Positions 37,119-46,460 of a stretch of 64,000 nt of DNA are shown piece by piece (within the stretch, counting starts at the first letter, position 1; each line of letters starts with the position of its first letter). Under the pieces are notes generated by a model, which worked only from the letters and a program-made list of their open reading frames with translations, did no database searches and had not been told where the DNA came from. Position numbers and translations under genes: made by a program. Source of the DNA: Mycobacterium simiae (GTDB lineage: Bacteria; Actinomycetota; Actinomycetes; Mycobacteriales; Mycobacteriaceae); contig NZ_AP022568.1 in assembly GCF_010727605.1 (NCBI RefSeq), positions 4,030,001 to 4,094,000 of the forward strand. Direction: 5' to 3'.

Positions 37119-39250
37119 GCGCGCTGCTCGGCCTGCGCGGCGGCATCGGCGGCTGCCGCATGCATACCGGCCGCGGTCAGCTCCTCGGCCACCCGGCGCA
37201 ATGCCGCGTCGTCGCCGGCGGCCAGTGCTTGCGCGTGTGAGAGGGCGAGTCCTCCTGCCGCGCAGTTAATTTCGCTGCATAGACGGGCCAGTGGATCAGC
37301 CGCACGGGGGTCTCCGAGCCGGACCGCCTCGTGCCAGACCCGCAGCGCCACGGCCGACTGCCCGCGGCGTTCGGCCATCCGGGCGGCGTCGCGGGCCGCG
37401 GCCACCGCGCCGTGCGTGTCCCGTCCGGCGGCCAGCCGCCACGCCCGCGCCACACCCAACTCCGGGCTGAACAACGCCGACTTGGTGCCATGTCGAGATT
37501 CGGCTCGACTCAACGCTTTTGCCGAGCTGGCGATGTCGCCCTGTTGGGCCAGTGCGGTGGCCAGCAGCATCAGCGACAGCGGTCCCCACGAATAGCCGGT
37601 GCGCTCCAAGGCGGCGGCGGCCGGCCCGAGCAAGGCGGCGGCATCGGCGGACCGGCCCGCGGCGATCAACGTGTTCGCCAGCAGCACTTCGCCGATTGCC
37701 CGGCCCGGTTGCTGCAACTCGGCGAAATCGGTGAACTGCTGGGCCAGTTCGGTCGCGGCGTCCAGACGACCGGTCATCAACAGCATCGTGGTCTCGCCCA
37801 GGCCGACGGTGAACCGCAGCAGCCCGGGGTGCTCGGCGCCCTGGGCCCGCCGCGCCAGCGGCGCGACGTCGGCGAAGCGACCCTGCCGCGCCGAACACAG
37901 CGTGGCCGCACTGGCCGCCCAGGCCACCGCCTGATCGTCGGCGGCGGGCGCGGCCAGCACCGTGCGCGCGATCTCGACTGCCCGCTCGATGTTGCCCGCG
38001 TTCATTGCGAAGGTGGCGCTGAGCGCGTCGAGGGTGAGCCGTGGACCGACATCGGGCACCCGGTTGCGGATGGTTTGCAAAAACGCGGTGGCCCGCTCCG
38101 GTTCGCTGAGCATGAAGAACTGATTAGCGGCCCGCAGCAGGGTCCAGGCCATCAGGTCGGTATCGGACAGCGTCGCGGGGTCGACCGCTGCCAGCAGCGC
38201 CTCGGCCTCGCGGCCACGGCCCTGGAAAGCAAGGGAATTCGCCAGCGCCAGCCGAGCCCCCAACGCTGGAGCGTCCGAGGACCGCTCCAGCGCCGCGCGC
38301 GCGAGTCGCTCACCCAGGGGCAGATCGCCGAGCCGCAGCGCCTGCTGCGCCGCGTCGACGACTTCGGCCACCGGCTGCGGCGCATCGCTGTCCAACGCAA
38401 CGGATGCCAGCCGGAGCCGGTCGCTGAGATGCTGCGGCGGATGCTTTGACCGCAGCCGGACGACTTCGGTGCGGCGCTGCCGGGCGCCGTCGGCGCCCAG
38501 CGCCGCGCGGGCGCGCTCGGCGAACAACGGATGTGCGGTGTAGACCACCGGTTCGTCGGAGTGTTCGTCGCGCACCCGGGTTTCGGCCGCACCCCAGTCC
38601 TGGGCCTCGGCGACGGCACCGTCGCCGGCCAGCGCGGTGAGGTCGGCCAGCGATAACGGCTCCTCGACGGCCAGATAGTCGAGCACCGCCCGCGCCGCGG
38701 CGGGCAACTCGGCGATGAACGTGTCGACCTCGGCGGTGGTGGTTGCCGCACCGGGCGCGTCGACGTCGATGCGGTCCAGCAGACCGTCGGTCCACAGCGC
38801 CGCGATGGCGTCGGGTGCCGCGTCCGCGCGTGCGGTAACGACCATCCGAGCGGTGCCGGCAAGCGCCAATTGGTAAACCAGCGTGGCCGACAGGATGTCC
38901 AGATCGTGGGCGTCGTCGACGATCAGCAGCAGATCGCCTTGGCGGTCGCGGCTCAGCGACGCCCGGGCAGCGCGCAACAACGCGGCCGGCTTGCCGATGT
39001 CGGCGATATCCACGACATGGCTGAAGGCGCCGAACGGAACCACTCGCTCGGTCGGTGTGCCGGTGACCCAGCGAATGAACGTCGACGGGCGCGCACTCGA
39101 ATAATGTTCGGCGGCCAGCCGCGCCAACGTCGACTTGCCGACCCCGTCCGGCCCCAGCACGACCGCGCCCGTGCGCACTCCGTCGGCCAGAGCGGCCTCC
39201 AGCTGTTCCAGCGTGGACGCGTGCTGCGGGACGTTCCATCGAATCGGCAT
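37103..39250 (-). CDS. LAL-like ATPase without DNA-binding domain (Rv1204c homologue)
   Basis: This 715-residue protein has an N-terminal AAA/NB-type ATPase: Walker [11 protein letters not shown] (residues 33-42) and Walker [12 protein letters not shown] (about 107-117). A long Ala/Leu-rich helical region resembling TPR solenoids follows. This is the architecture of LuxR-type LAL regulators, but the expected C-terminal LuxR helix-turn-helix is absent and the protein ends at AEQRAQPAR inside the dapE overlap. It may act as a signalling ATPase by protein contact. The start ATG at 39250 lies just before a repeat-rich intergenic stretch. Confidence 0.78.
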   Translation of the reverse strand: MPIRWNVPQHASTLEQLEAALADGVRTGAVVLGPDGVGKSTLARLAAEHYSSARPSTFIRWVTGTPTERVVPFGAFSHVVDIADIGKPAALLRAARASLSRDRQGDLLLIVDDAHDLDILSATLVYQLALAGTARMVVTARADAAPDAIAALWTDGLLDRIDVDAPGAATTTAEVDTFIAELPAAARAVLDYLAVEEPLSLADLTALAGDGAVAEAQDWGAAETRVRDEHSDEPVVYTAHPLFAERARAALGADGARQRRTEVVRLRSKHPPQHLSDRLRLASVALDSDAPQPVAEVVDAAQQALRLGDLPLGERLARAALERSSDAPALGARLALANSLAFQGRGREAEALLAAVDPATLSDTDLMAWTLLRAANQFFMLSEPERATAFLQTIRNRVPDVGPRLTLDALSATFAMNAGNIERAVEIARTVLAAPAADDQAVAWAASAATLCSARQGRFADVAPLARRAQGAEHPGLLRFTVGLGETTMLLMTGRLDAATELAQQFTDFAELQQPGRAIGEVLLANTLIAAGRSADAAALLGPAAAALERTGYSWGPLSLMLLATALAQQGDIASSAKALSRAESRHGTKSALFSPELGVARAWRLAAGRDTHGAVAAARDAARMAERRGQSAVALRVWHEAVRLGDPRAADPLARLCSEINCAAGGLALSHAQALAAGDDAALRRVAEELTAAGMHAAAADAAAQAEQRAQPAR

Positions 39251-39258
39251 CGTCCGAA

Positions 39259-39290
39259 TTTTATTGCGGGACGTCTTTTATTGCGGGACG
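39259..39290. repeat. 15-bp repeat TTTTATTGCGGGACG, two copies
   Basis: Identical 15-mers occur at 39259-39273 and 39276-39290, with a period of 17 bases, immediately upstream of the ATPase start. They are unusually AT-rich for this genome, so they may mark a promoter or a duplication scar. Confidence 0.7.
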
Positions 39291-39300
39291 GATTGGCGGA

Positions 39301-39366
39301 CATTGGCAAGTCGACGTCAAGCCATTGGCAAGTCGACGTCAAGCCAACGTCAAGTCGACGTCAAGC
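39301..39366. repeat. 22-bp tandem array, about three units
   Basis: Units at 39301-39322 and 39323-39344 are identical. A third at 39345-39366 differs in three bases near its 5' end, and a partial CGACGTCGAGCC follows. Each unit contains TCGACGTCAAGC. The array lies in the 183-base gap between the divergent ATPase and LOG-protein genes. Confidence 0.85.
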
Positions 39367-39433
39367 CGACGTCGAGCCGGTGTGTCGGCCCATCGGTGCA
39401 CAGTCGCGTCGGCTTTGGTCTACCTTGACGGTT

Positions 39434-39997
39434 ATGCGCCCCGAAGGCGATACAGCAGGCGAATGGTCGGTATGCGTGTACTGCGCGTCCGGGCCGACAC
39501 ATCCCGAATTGCTTGACGTGTCTGGCGAACTCGGCGAAGCGATAGCCGAGCGCGGCTGGACGCTGGTGTGGGGCGGCGGCCACGTATCGGCGATGGGGGC
39601 GGTGGCGAGTGCGGCGCGGGCCCGCGGCGGCCGCACCGTCGGCGTCATCCCCGAACAGCTGGTGCGCCGAGAACTCGCCGACAGGATGGCCGACGAGTTG
39701 ATCGTCACCGACACCATGCGCGACCGTAAACGCATCATGGAAGACCGCTCCGACGCGTTCATCGTGTTGCCTGGCGGCATCGGCACCCTCGACGAGTTGT
39801 TCGACGCGTGGACGACAGGCTATCTGGGTATGCACGACAAACCGGTGGTGCTGCTCGATCCGTGGGGGCATTACGAGGGTCTGTGGCTGTGGCTGAACGG
39901 GTTGCTCGACAGCGGCTACATCTCGCAGGCAGCAATCGACCGGCTGGTGCTGGTCGATAAGGTGGGTGCCGCAATCGAGGCGTGCGCCCCTCGCTGA
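39434..39997 (+). CDS. LOG-family cytokinin-activating-type phosphoribohydrolase
   Basis: This 187-residue Rossmann-fold protein belongs to the LOG (Lonely Guy) family, which releases free base from nucleoside monophosphates. The homologue Rv1205 was linked to cytokinin production. The signature PGGIGTLDE (about residues 113-121) and RMADELIVTDTMRDRKRIM are intact. The ATG at 39434 matches Rv1205 in length; the frame stays open upstream only as a shadow of the ATPase gene. fadD6 follows after 33 bases. Confidence 0.9.
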   Translation: MRPEGDTAGEWSVCVYCASGPTHPELLDVSGELGEAIAERGWTLVWGGGHVSAMGAVASAARARGGRTVGVIPEQLVRRELADRMADELIVTDTMRDRKRIMEDRSDAFIVLPGGIGTLDELFDAWTTGYLGMHDKPVVLLDPWGHYEGLWLWLNGLLDSGYISQAAIDRLVLVDKVGAAIEACAPR

Positions 39998-40030
39998 GGT
40001 CGGCATGCGTCCAGGGGAATCGAGGAAGCA

Positions 40031-41815
40031 ATGTCCGATCACGCTCGGGGAGCGCGCAAACCCGTCGGCCTGACCGATATCGCGTCCGGGCTGCCCGACG
40101 TGCTGGCCGACCTGCCGGTGATCGTGCGCGGCGCGGTAACCGGTTTACTCGCTCAGCCGAACTCGAGGAAGTCGATCGGCAGCGTGTTCCAGGACCGCGC
40201 GGCCCGCTTCGGTGACCGCGTGTTCGTGCGGTTTGGCGACCAGCAGCTGACCTACCGCGACGCCAACGCCGCCGCCAACCGGTACGCCGCCGTCTTGGCC
40301 TCGCGCGGCGTCGGCCACGGCGACGTCGTCGCGATCATGCTGCGCAATTCGCCCAACACGGTGCTGGCGATGCTGGCCGCGGTCAAATGCGGCGCCGTCG
40401 CCGGCATGCTCAACTACCATCAGCGCGGCGAGGTGCTGGCCCACAGCCTGGGGCTGCTCGACGCCAAGGTGCTGATCGCGGAGACCGACCTGGTCAGCGC
40501 CGTCACCGAGTCCGGCTCGACGGCAACCGCGGCGACGCTGACCATCGAAGACCTCGAGCGCTTCGCCGTCGGCGCGCCCGCCACCAACCCCGACTCGGTG
40601 GCCGCCGTCCAGGCCCGTGACACCGCCTTCTACATCTTCACGTCGGGTACCACCGGCTTCCCCAAGGCCAGCGTGATGACGCACCAGCGCTGGCTCAAGG
40701 CGCTCGGCGCGTTCGGCGGGCTCGGGCTCCGGCTCAAGAGCGCGGACACCCTATACAGCTGTCTACCGCTGTACCACAACAACGCGCTGACGGTGGCGCT
40801 GTCGTCGGTGATCAACTCCGGGGCGACCCTGGCGCTGGGCAAGTCGTTTTCGGCGTCCCGGTTCTGGGACGAGGTGATCCAAAGTCGGGCCACCGCCTTC
40901 ATCTACATCGGCGAGATCTGCCGGTATCTGCTCAATCAGCCACCCAAGGACACCGACCGCAAACACCAGGTGCGGGTGATCGCCGGCAACGGGCTGCGCC
41001 CGGAAATCTGGCGAGACTTCACCGAACGCTTCGGCATCGCGCGGGTGTGTGAGTTCTACGCCTCCAGCGAAGGCAACACGGCCTTCATCAACATCTTCAA
41101 CGTGCCCGGGTCGACAGGCATCGCGCCGATGCCGTTGGTGTACGTGGAATACGACCCCGACACCGGAGATCCGGTCCGCGACGACAACGGCCGGGTGCGG
41201 CGGGTGCCGCCCGGCAAGCCCGGGCTGCTGCTCAGCCCGGTCAACCGGCTGCAGCCGTTCGACGGCTACACCGACAAGTCGGCGAGCGAAAAGAAGTTGG
41301 TGCGCAACGCTTTTCGTGAGGGTGACTGCTATTTCAACTCCGGCGACGTGATGAGCCCGCAGGGCATGAGGCACGCCGCGTTCGTTGACCGCCTCGGTGA
41401 CACCTTCCGCTGGAAGGGCGAGAACGTCGCCACCACCCAGGTCGAGGCGGCGGTGGCGTCCGACAATTCGGTCGAGGAGTGCACGGTGTTCGGGGTGGAG
41501 ATCCCCAACACCGGCGGCCGTGCCGGGATGGCCGCGGTGCAGCTGCGCGAGGGCGCGCAGTTCGACGGCAAGTCGTTGGCCCGCGCGGTGTACGACCAGC
41601 TGCCCGCCTACGCGCTGCCGCTGTTCGTGCGGGTGGTCAAGACCTTGGAGTACACCACGACCTTCAAGAGCCGCAAGGTGGAACTGCGTGAGCAGGCCTA
41701 CGGCTCCGACGTGCAGGACCCGTTGTACGTGTTGGCCGGTCGTGACGAGGGCTACGTGCCGTACTACGACGACTACCCGAGCGAGGTAGCGGCCGGCAAG
41801 CGACCCCGAGGCTGA
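40031..41815 (+). CDS. fadD6: Long/very-long-chain acyl-CoA synthetase FadD6
   Basis: This 594-residue ligase of the FATP/ACSVL type activates fatty acids to CoA esters at the membrane. The adenylate motif YIFTSGTTGFPKASVMTH (about residues 202-219), EFYASSEGN, the YFNSGDVM region and the hinge RLGDTFRWKGENVATTQVE are present. This is the mycobacterial FATP-like form (Rv1206). The ATG start has a GAGGAAG ribosome site. A copy of the 77-bp element follows the stop codon. Confidence 0.93.
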   Translation: MSDHARGARKPVGLTDIASGLPDVLADLPVIVRGAVTGLLAQPNSRKSIGSVFQDRAARFGDRVFVRFGDQQLTYRDANAAANRYAAVLASRGVGHGDVVAIMLRNSPNTVLAMLAAVKCGAVAGMLNYHQRGEVLAHSLGLLDAKVLIAETDLVSAVTESGSTATAATLTIEDLERFAVGAPATNPDSVAAVQARDTAFYIFTSGTTGFPKASVMTHQRWLKALGAFGGLGLRLKSADTLYSCLPLYHNNALTVALSSVINSGATLALGKSFSASRFWDEVIQSRATAFIYIGEICRYLLNQPPKDTDRKHQVRVIAGNGLRPEIWRDFTERFGIARVCEFYASSEGNTAFINIFNVPGSTGIAPMPLVYVEYDPDTGDPVRDDNGRVRRVPPGKPGLLLSPVNRLQPFDGYTDKSASEKKLVRNAFREGDCYFNSGDVMSPQGMRHAAFVDRLGDTFRWKGENVATTQVEAAVASDNSVEECTVFGVEIPNTGGRAGMAAVQLREGAQFDGKSLARAVYDQLPAYALPLFVRVVKTLEYTTTFKSRKVELREQAYGSDVQDPLYVLAGRDEGYVPYYDDYPSEVAAGKRPRG

Positions 41816-41822
41816 ACGCCGG

Positions 41823-41899
41823 GTGTGCGCTGGCGGCGTCGGTTGTGCCGTGCGGGCGTCGACACGCCGCAGCAACGAGCCCTGGCGTAACACTCGACG
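41823..41899. repeat. 77-bp intergenic repeat, copy 2
   Basis: It begins GTGTG and ends ACACTCGACG, with GGGCGTCGACACGCCG in the same relative position as in copy 1 at 25886-25962 (31 bases from the first base). Overall about seven of ten bases agree over the last 46 bases. It lies between fadD6 and folP2, seven bases after the fadD6 stop. Confidence 0.55.
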
Positions 41900-41945
41900 A
41901 CGTCCCCGGGCCGCGCCCGGTGCGGTGACCCGGCACTATGGACGA

Positions 41946-42821
41946 GTGCAGACAACCCTGTGCGGCCGGCCGGTCGCCGCGGATCGCGCGCTGGTCATGG
42001 CAATCATCAACCGCACGCCCGACTCGTTCTACGACAAGGGCGCGACGTTCGGCGACGAGGCGGCCCGGGGTGCCGCGCACCGCGCCGTGCAGGACGGCGC
42101 CGACATCATCGACGTCGGCGGTGTCAAGGCCGGCCCGGGCGAAAACGTCGACCCCGACATGGAGATCGCCCGGCTGGTGCCATTCATCGAATGGCTCCGC
42201 GACACCTACCCGGACCAGCTGATCAGCGTCGATACCTGGCGCTCCGAAGTCGCCAGGCTGGCCTGCGCGGCGGGTGCGGACCTGATCAACGACACCTGGG
42301 CGGGCATCGATCCGGCCCTGGCGGAGGTGGCGGCCGAGCTGGGTGTGGGTCTGGTGTGTTCGCATACCGGCGGCGCCCAGCCGCGCACGCGTCCGTTCCG
42401 GGTTCGCTACGGTACGACCACCCGGGGTGTGGTCGACGACGCGATCCGTCAGCTCACCGGTGCCGCCGACCGCGCCGTAGCGGCCGGGGTGGCCCCCGAT
42501 CGGGTGCTGATCGACCCGGCACACGATTTCGGCAAGAACACTTTCCACGGGTTGATGTTGTTGCGGCACGTGGACGAACTTGTTAATACCGGGTGGCCCG
42601 TGCTGATGGCTTTGAGCAACAAGGACTTCGTCGGGGAGACTCTGGGTGTGGAACTGACCGAACGGCTCGAGGGCACGCTGGCCGCCACCGCGTTGGCGGC
42701 CGCCGCCGGGGTGCGGGTATTCCGGGTGCACGAGGTCGCCGCGACCCGACGCGTGCTGGAAATGGTCGCCTCGATTCAGGGGACCCGTCCGCCGGCCCGG
42801 ACGGTGAGGGGGCTGGCATGA
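41946..42821 (+). CDS. folP2: FolP2, dihydropteroate synthase homologue
   Basis: This 291-residue TIM-barrel is related to dihydropteroate synthase. Mycobacterial FolP2 was reported not to have DHPS activity, so its role is uncertain. It shows MAIINRTPDSFYDKG, ADIIDVGGVKAGPG, NDTWAGIDP and the phosphate-loop-like SNKDFVGETLG. The start is uncertain: the GTG at 41946 gives VQTTLCGRPVAADRA, matching the homologous core. The in-frame opening upstream is the repeat element. The stop overlaps gpgS (ATGA), so these genes are coupled. Confidence 0.88.
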   Translation: MQTTLCGRPVAADRALVMAIINRTPDSFYDKGATFGDEAARGAAHRAVQDGADIIDVGGVKAGPGENVDPDMEIARLVPFIEWLRDTYPDQLISVDTWRSEVARLACAAGADLINDTWAGIDPALAEVAAELGVGLVCSHTGGAQPRTRPFRVRYGTTTRGVVDDAIRQLTGAADRAVAAGVAPDRVLIDPAHDFGKNTFHGLMLLRHVDELVNTGWPVLMALSNKDFVGETLGVELTERLEGTLAATALAAAAGVRVFRVHEVAATRRVLEMVASIQGTRPPARTVRGLA

Positions 42822-43810
42822 CCGCATCGGAGCTGTTCGCCGGCGAGCTGACCGGCAACGAGGTCGCCGCCGCGCGGCAGTGGCTGGCCAGCCGTAGCTG
42901 GACCCGCCCCACCTGGACGGTGCCCGAGCTGGAAGCCGCAAAAGGCGGCCGGACGGTCTCGGTGGTGCTCCCGGCACTCAACGAAGAAGAAACCATCGCC
43001 TCGGTCGTCGCCAGCATTTCGCCGCTGCTGGACGAGCTGGTCGACGAGCTGATCGTGTTGGACTCCGGGTCGACCGACGAGACCGAAATTCGTGCCATCG
43101 CCGCCGGTGCCCGGGTCGTCAGCCGCGAACAGGCGCTGCCCGGAGTGCCGCCCCGCCCCGGGAAGGGGGAGGCGCTGTGGCGCTCGTTGGCCGCCACCAG
43201 CGGCGACATCGTCGTGTTCGTCGACTCCGACTTGATCAACCCGCATCCGATGTTCGTGCCGTGGCTGCTCGGCCCGCTGCTCACCGGCGACGGCATTCAT
43301 CTGGTCAAGAGCTTCTACCGGCGGCCGCTGTCCGCCGGCGCGACGGGAGGCACCGGCGAGGCGGCCAGCGGTGGCGGCCGGGTCACCGAGCTGGTGGCCC
43401 GGCCGTTGTTGGCCGCGCTGCGCCCCGAACTCGGCTGCGTCCTGCAACCGCTGGGCGGCGAATACGCCGCCAGCCGGGAACTGCTGAGCTCACTGCCGTT
43501 CGCCCCCGGCTACGGCGTGGAGATCGGTCTGCTGATCGACACCTTCGACCGGCTGGGACTCGACGCGATCGCCCAGGTCAACCTAGGCGTGCGGGCGCAT
43601 CGCAACCGGCCGTTGGCCGAGCTGGGCGCGATGAGCCGCCAGGTCATCGCGACACTGCTCTCGCGCTGCGGCATTCCCGACTCCGGGGTAGGGCTGACGC
43701 AGTTCTTCGCCGCCGGGCCCGACGGCCCCGACGGCCCGAGCTATACGCAGCGCACCTCGCCGGTGTCGCTGGCGGACCGGCCGCCGATGAAGGTGCTCAG
43801 GCCACGCTGA
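42818..43810 (+). CDS. gpgS: Glucosyl-3-phosphoglycerate synthase GpgS
   Basis: GpgS transfers glucose from a nucleotide-glucose donor to 3-phosphoglycerate, starting methylglucose lipopolysaccharide synthesis. It is a GT-A family 81 retaining glycosyltransferase of 330 residues. The nucleotide-binding VVLPALNEEETI, LDSGSTDET and the metal-binding VDSD (in VVFVDSDLINPHP) are visible, with GKGEALWRS and LGGEYAASREL further on. The ATG overlaps the folP2 stop. Confidence 0.94.
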   Translation: MTASELFAGELTGNEVAAARQWLASRSWTRPTWTVPELEAAKGGRTVSVVLPALNEEETIASVVASISPLLDELVDELIVLDSGSTDETEIRAIAAGARVVSREQALPGVPPRPGKGEALWRSLAATSGDIVVFVDSDLINPHPMFVPWLLGPLLTGDGIHLVKSFYRRPLSAGATGGTGEAASGGGRVTELVARPLLAALRPELGCVLQPLGGEYAASRELLSSLPFAPGYGVEIGLLIDTFDRLGLDAIAQVNLGVRAHRNRPLAELGAMSRQVIATLLSRCGIPDSGVGLTQFFAAGPDGPDGPSYTQRTSPVSLADRPPMKVLRPR

Positions 43811-43870
43811 GCCCTCCGGTGCGGCCACACCGAGCGCCGGGTGTCGGTGGGATAGGGCACTATCGATGCC

Positions 43871-44224
43871 GTGGCGTTGGTTTTGCTCTACCTCGTGGTG
43901 TTGGTGCTGGTCGCCATCGTGCTGTTCGGCGCGGCGAGCCTGCTGTTCGGACGCGGCGAACAGTTGCCGCCGCTACCTCGCGGCACCACGGCCACCGTGC
44001 TGCCGGCCTACGGCGTCACCGGCAGCGATGTGGACGCGGTCAAGTTCACCCAGGTACTGCGCGGCTACAAGACCAGCGAGGTGGACTGGGTGCTGGACCG
44101 GCTGGCCCGCGAGCTCGAGGCGCTGCGCGGTCAGCTCGCCGCCGTCAGTGCCGCTTCCGACGCCGGCAGCGACGCGGGCGAACCAGCGCAGCACAAGGAC
44201 GCCGGGGGTGGGGATCCGGCGTGA
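43871..44224 (+). CDS. Small DivIVA-like membrane protein (Rv1209 homologue)
   Basis: The 117-residue protein has one N-terminal membrane helix (residues 2-26) followed by a soluble DivIVA-type segment (KFTQVLRGYKTSEVDWVLDRLARELEALRGQ), which is likely coiled coil, and an acidic, disordered tail. Length and position match Rv1209. A structural or cell-division-linked role is inferred only from the domain. The stop overlaps the tagA GTG as GTGA. Confidence 0.82.
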   Translation: MALVLLYLVVLVLVAIVLFGAASLLFGRGEQLPPLPRGTTATVLPAYGVTGSDVDAVKFTQVLRGYKTSEVDWVLDRLARELEALRGQLAAVSAASDAGSDAGEPAQHKDAGGGDPA

Positions 44225-44799
44225 GCGAGGACGGACTGATTCGCTGCGGCTGGGCGGTGGGCCGGCCCGGGCCCGATTTCGAGCTGTACCGCGACTACCA
44301 CGACCAGGAGTGGGGCCGCCCATTGCGCGGCGGGGTGGCGCTGTTCGAGCGGATGAGCTTGGAGGCCTTCCAAAGCGGCCTATCGTGGCTGACCATCCTG
44401 CGCAAACGGGAGAACTTCCGGCGCGCGTTCTGCGGGTTCGAGATCGACAAGGTGGCCCGCTTCACCGACGCGGACGTCCAGCGGCTGCTGGCTGATCCGG
44501 GCATCGTGCGCAACCGGGCCAAGATCGACGCGACGATCGCCAATGCGCGGGCGGCCGCGGAACTGGGCGCGCCGGACGATCTGTCCGACCTGCTGTGGTC
44601 GTTTGCACCCCCGCCGCGATCCCGCCCGGTTGACGGATCGGAAATCCCATCCGCCAGCGCCGAATCCCAGGCCATGGCCAAGGAACTCAAGCGGCGCGGA
44701 TTCCGCTTCGTAGGCCCCACCACCGCCTATGCGCTGATGCAGGCGACGGGGATGGTGGACGACCACGTCCGCGATTGCTGGGTCCCGGTGCCGCGGTAA
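44221..44799 (+). CDS. tagA: 3-methyladenine DNA glycosylase I TagA
   Basis: This 192-residue base-excision enzyme removes 3-methyladenine from alkylated DNA. It begins RCGWAVGRPGPDFELYRDYHDQEWG, the normal TAG N-terminus with the zinc Cys and the base-contacting Glu/Trp, followed by LFERMSLEAFQSGLSWLTILRKRENFRRAF. C-terminal zinc ligands are suggested by MVDDHVRDCWVP. The GTG at 44221 overlaps the upstream stop. Confidence 0.93.
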   Translation: MSEDGLIRCGWAVGRPGPDFELYRDYHDQEWGRPLRGGVALFERMSLEAFQSGLSWLTILRKRENFRRAFCGFEIDKVARFTDADVQRLLADPGIVRNRAKIDATIANARAAAELGAPDDLSDLLWSFAPPPRSRPVDGSEIPSASAESQAMAKELKRRGFRFVGPTTAYALMQATGMVDDHVRDCWVPVPR

Positions 44800-44824
44800 G
44801 GACCCGCGGCACCGGACACCGCCA

Positions 44825-44849
44825 GCCCTCCCCGGGACCCGCGGAGGGC
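44825..44849 (+). terminator. Candidate hairpin after tagA
   Basis: GCCCTCC at 44825-44831 pairs with GGAGGGC at 44843-44849 around an 11-base loop, 26 bases after the tagA stop. There is no T-run, which is common for mycobacterial terminators. Confidence 0.35.
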
Positions 44850-44871
44850 CGTAGGGACGGGTCTTGTGCAT

Positions 44872-44884
44872 TTAGTGACACTAA
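44872..44884. promoter_or_regulatory. TTAGTG-A-CACTAA palindrome upstream of Rv1211 homologue
   Basis: A perfect 13-base odd palindrome, AT-rich against its surroundings, overlaps a possible -10 region (CTAATAGGG at 44881-44889). It is about 128 bases before the next gene's start, and it is a candidate operator. Confidence 0.4.
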
Positions 44885-45011
44885 TAGGGAACAATGGAGG
44901 GGTGATTTGGCAGTTCAATGTCGGGTATGGCTGGAAATCCGCTGGCGGGGCTAGCTCGCCGCCGACCAAGCTCGCGAGGACGGGTCATCTCGAATCTGGA
45001 GGGAGCACTCG

Positions 45012-45179
45012 ATGGCGGCGATGAAGCCCCGGACCGGAGACGGTCCTCTGGAAGCGACCAAGGAGGGGCGCGGCATCGTAATGCGGGTACCACTGGAAGG
45101 TGGTGGTCGTCTCGTCGTCGAGCTGACACCCGACGAAGCCGCCGCCCTGGGCGACGAGCTCAAGGGTGTCACGAGCTAA
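45012..45179 (+). CDS. DUF3117-type small protein (Rv1211 homologue)
   Basis: This 55-residue protein begins MAAMKPRTGDGPLEATKEGR and ends VELTPDEAAALGDELKGVTS, a sequence highly conserved in mycobacteria and other actinobacteria. A strong GGAGGGAG ribosome site lies upstream of the ATG. It is soluble, with no cysteines and a short beta-rich middle (GIVMRVPLEGGGRLVVEL). Function unknown. It ends 24 bases from the convergent glgM stop. Confidence 0.85.
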   Translation: MAAMKPRTGDGPLEATKEGRGIVMRVPLEGGGRLVVELTPDEAAALGDELKGVTS

Positions 45180-45203
45180 GCCCCACGCGCCGCGGGTGCG
45201 ACG

Positions 45204-46367
45204 CTACGCCGACACTTTCCGGTACGTCTCCAGCGTCTGTTCGGCGACGTGCGCCCAGGAGAATTCCTCGATGCACCGCTGGCGCCCGGCGCGCCCGTAG
45301 CGGTCGGCCTTCCCGGGATCCGCGATGAGTTCGTTGACAGCTCGGGCCAATCCCGCCTGGTATCCGGTCGGGTCGTCGGCGTCGTAATGCACCAACGAAC
45401 CGGTGGTGCCGTCCACGACGACCTCCGGTATGCCACCGACGTCGGAGGCCACCACCGCGGTGCCGCACGCCATCGCCTCCAAATTCACGATTCCCAACGG
45501 TTCGTAGACCGAGGAACACACGAAAACCGTCGCAGCCGAAAGTATTTCGCGTAGCTCCGCGATCGGAAGCATTTCCCGGATCCAGAACACGCCGCTGCGC
45601 ACCCGGGCCAGCTCGGCCACGGCAGAGCGGACCTCCTCGGCGATCTCCGGGGTGTCGGGAGCGCCGGCGCACAACACCAGTTGCACCTCCGGGCTGAACC
45701 GATGGGCGGCGGCCACCAGGTGGCCCACCCCCTTCTGCCGGGTGATCCGTCCGACGAATGCCACCATTGGCCGGTTGGGGTCGACGCCGAGCTCGGCCAG
45801 CACCGACCCGGTGTCGGCCGCTCCAGCCGGATACCACACGTCGGTGTCCACCCCGTTGCGGATGACGTGGACCTGGCTGGGATCCAGGGTGGGGTAGACG
45901 CGTAGCACGTCCTCGCGCATGCCGGCGCTCACCGCGATGACGGCATCGGCGGCTAGCACCGCGGTGCGCTCCACCCACGTCGACACCCGGTAGCCGCCGC
46001 CGAGTTGCTCGGCCTTCCACGGCCGCAGCGGTTCCAGCGAGTGCGCGGTCAGCACGTGCGGGATGTCGTAGAGCAGCGCGGTCAGGTGTCCGGCCATGCC
46101 GGTGTACCAGGTATGCGAATGCACCACCGTCGCTTCAGCTGCGGCGTCGGCCATCACCAGATCGGTCGACAGCGTGCTCAACGCCGCGTTGGCGTTCTGC
46201 AGACGCGGGTCGGGCTGATGGGCGATCGCGCCCGGCCGCGGTTCACCCATGCAATGCACGTCGACCGTGCACAGCCGGCGCAGTTGGGCGACCAGCTCGG
46301 TCACGTGTACGCCGGCTCCGCCGTAGACGTCCGGTGGGTACTCCCGCGTCATCATCGCCACCCGCAT
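45204..46367 (-). CDS. glgM: Maltose-1-phosphate synthase GlgM
   Basis: GlgM joins ADP-glucose and glucose-1-phosphate to give alpha-maltose-1-phosphate, the substrate of GlgE for alpha-glucan synthesis. The 387-residue GT4 enzyme has the donor-loop YGGAGVHVTEL at residues 15-25, FVGRITRQKG at about 200-209 and the E-x7-E motif in SVYEPLGIVNLEA. The ATG at 46367 (MRVAMMTREYPPD) is used; the upstream opening has no support. It is divergent from glgC, which makes its donor. Confidence 0.94.
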   Translation of the reverse strand: MRVAMMTREYPPDVYGGAGVHVTELVAQLRRLCTVDVHCMGEPRPGAIAHQPDPRLQNANAALSTLSTDLVMADAAAEATVVHSHTWYTGMAGHLTALLYDIPHVLTAHSLEPLRPWKAEQLGGGYRVSTWVERTAVLAADAVIAVSAGMREDVLRVYPTLDPSQVHVIRNGVDTDVWYPAGAADTGSVLAELGVDPNRPMVAFVGRITRQKGVGHLVAAAHRFSPEVQLVLCAGAPDTPEIAEEVRSAVAELARVRSGVFWIREMLPIAELREILSAATVFVCSSVYEPLGIVNLEAMACGTAVVASDVGGIPEVVVDGTTGSLVHYDADDPTGYQAGLARAVNELIADPGKADRYGRAGRQRCIEEFSWAHVAEQTLETYRKVSA

Positions 46368-46460
46368 ACTCCGCACCGTAGTTCGCAGCCGGCACCGGCC
46401 GCGAATCGGATCGGAAAAGCGGCCGGACAACTCGGGCCGCTGGCCGCGCGTCTCCCACCA

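Noticed and set aside
37331..38449. 372-codon plus-strand frame over the ATPase gene
   Set aside because: Gln/Gly/Arg-rich shadow of the minus-strand gene, with no ribosome site.
38870..39433. Upstream extension of the LOG-protein frame
   Set aside because: It crosses the ATPase N-terminus and the tandem repeats. The ATG at 39434 gives the known length.
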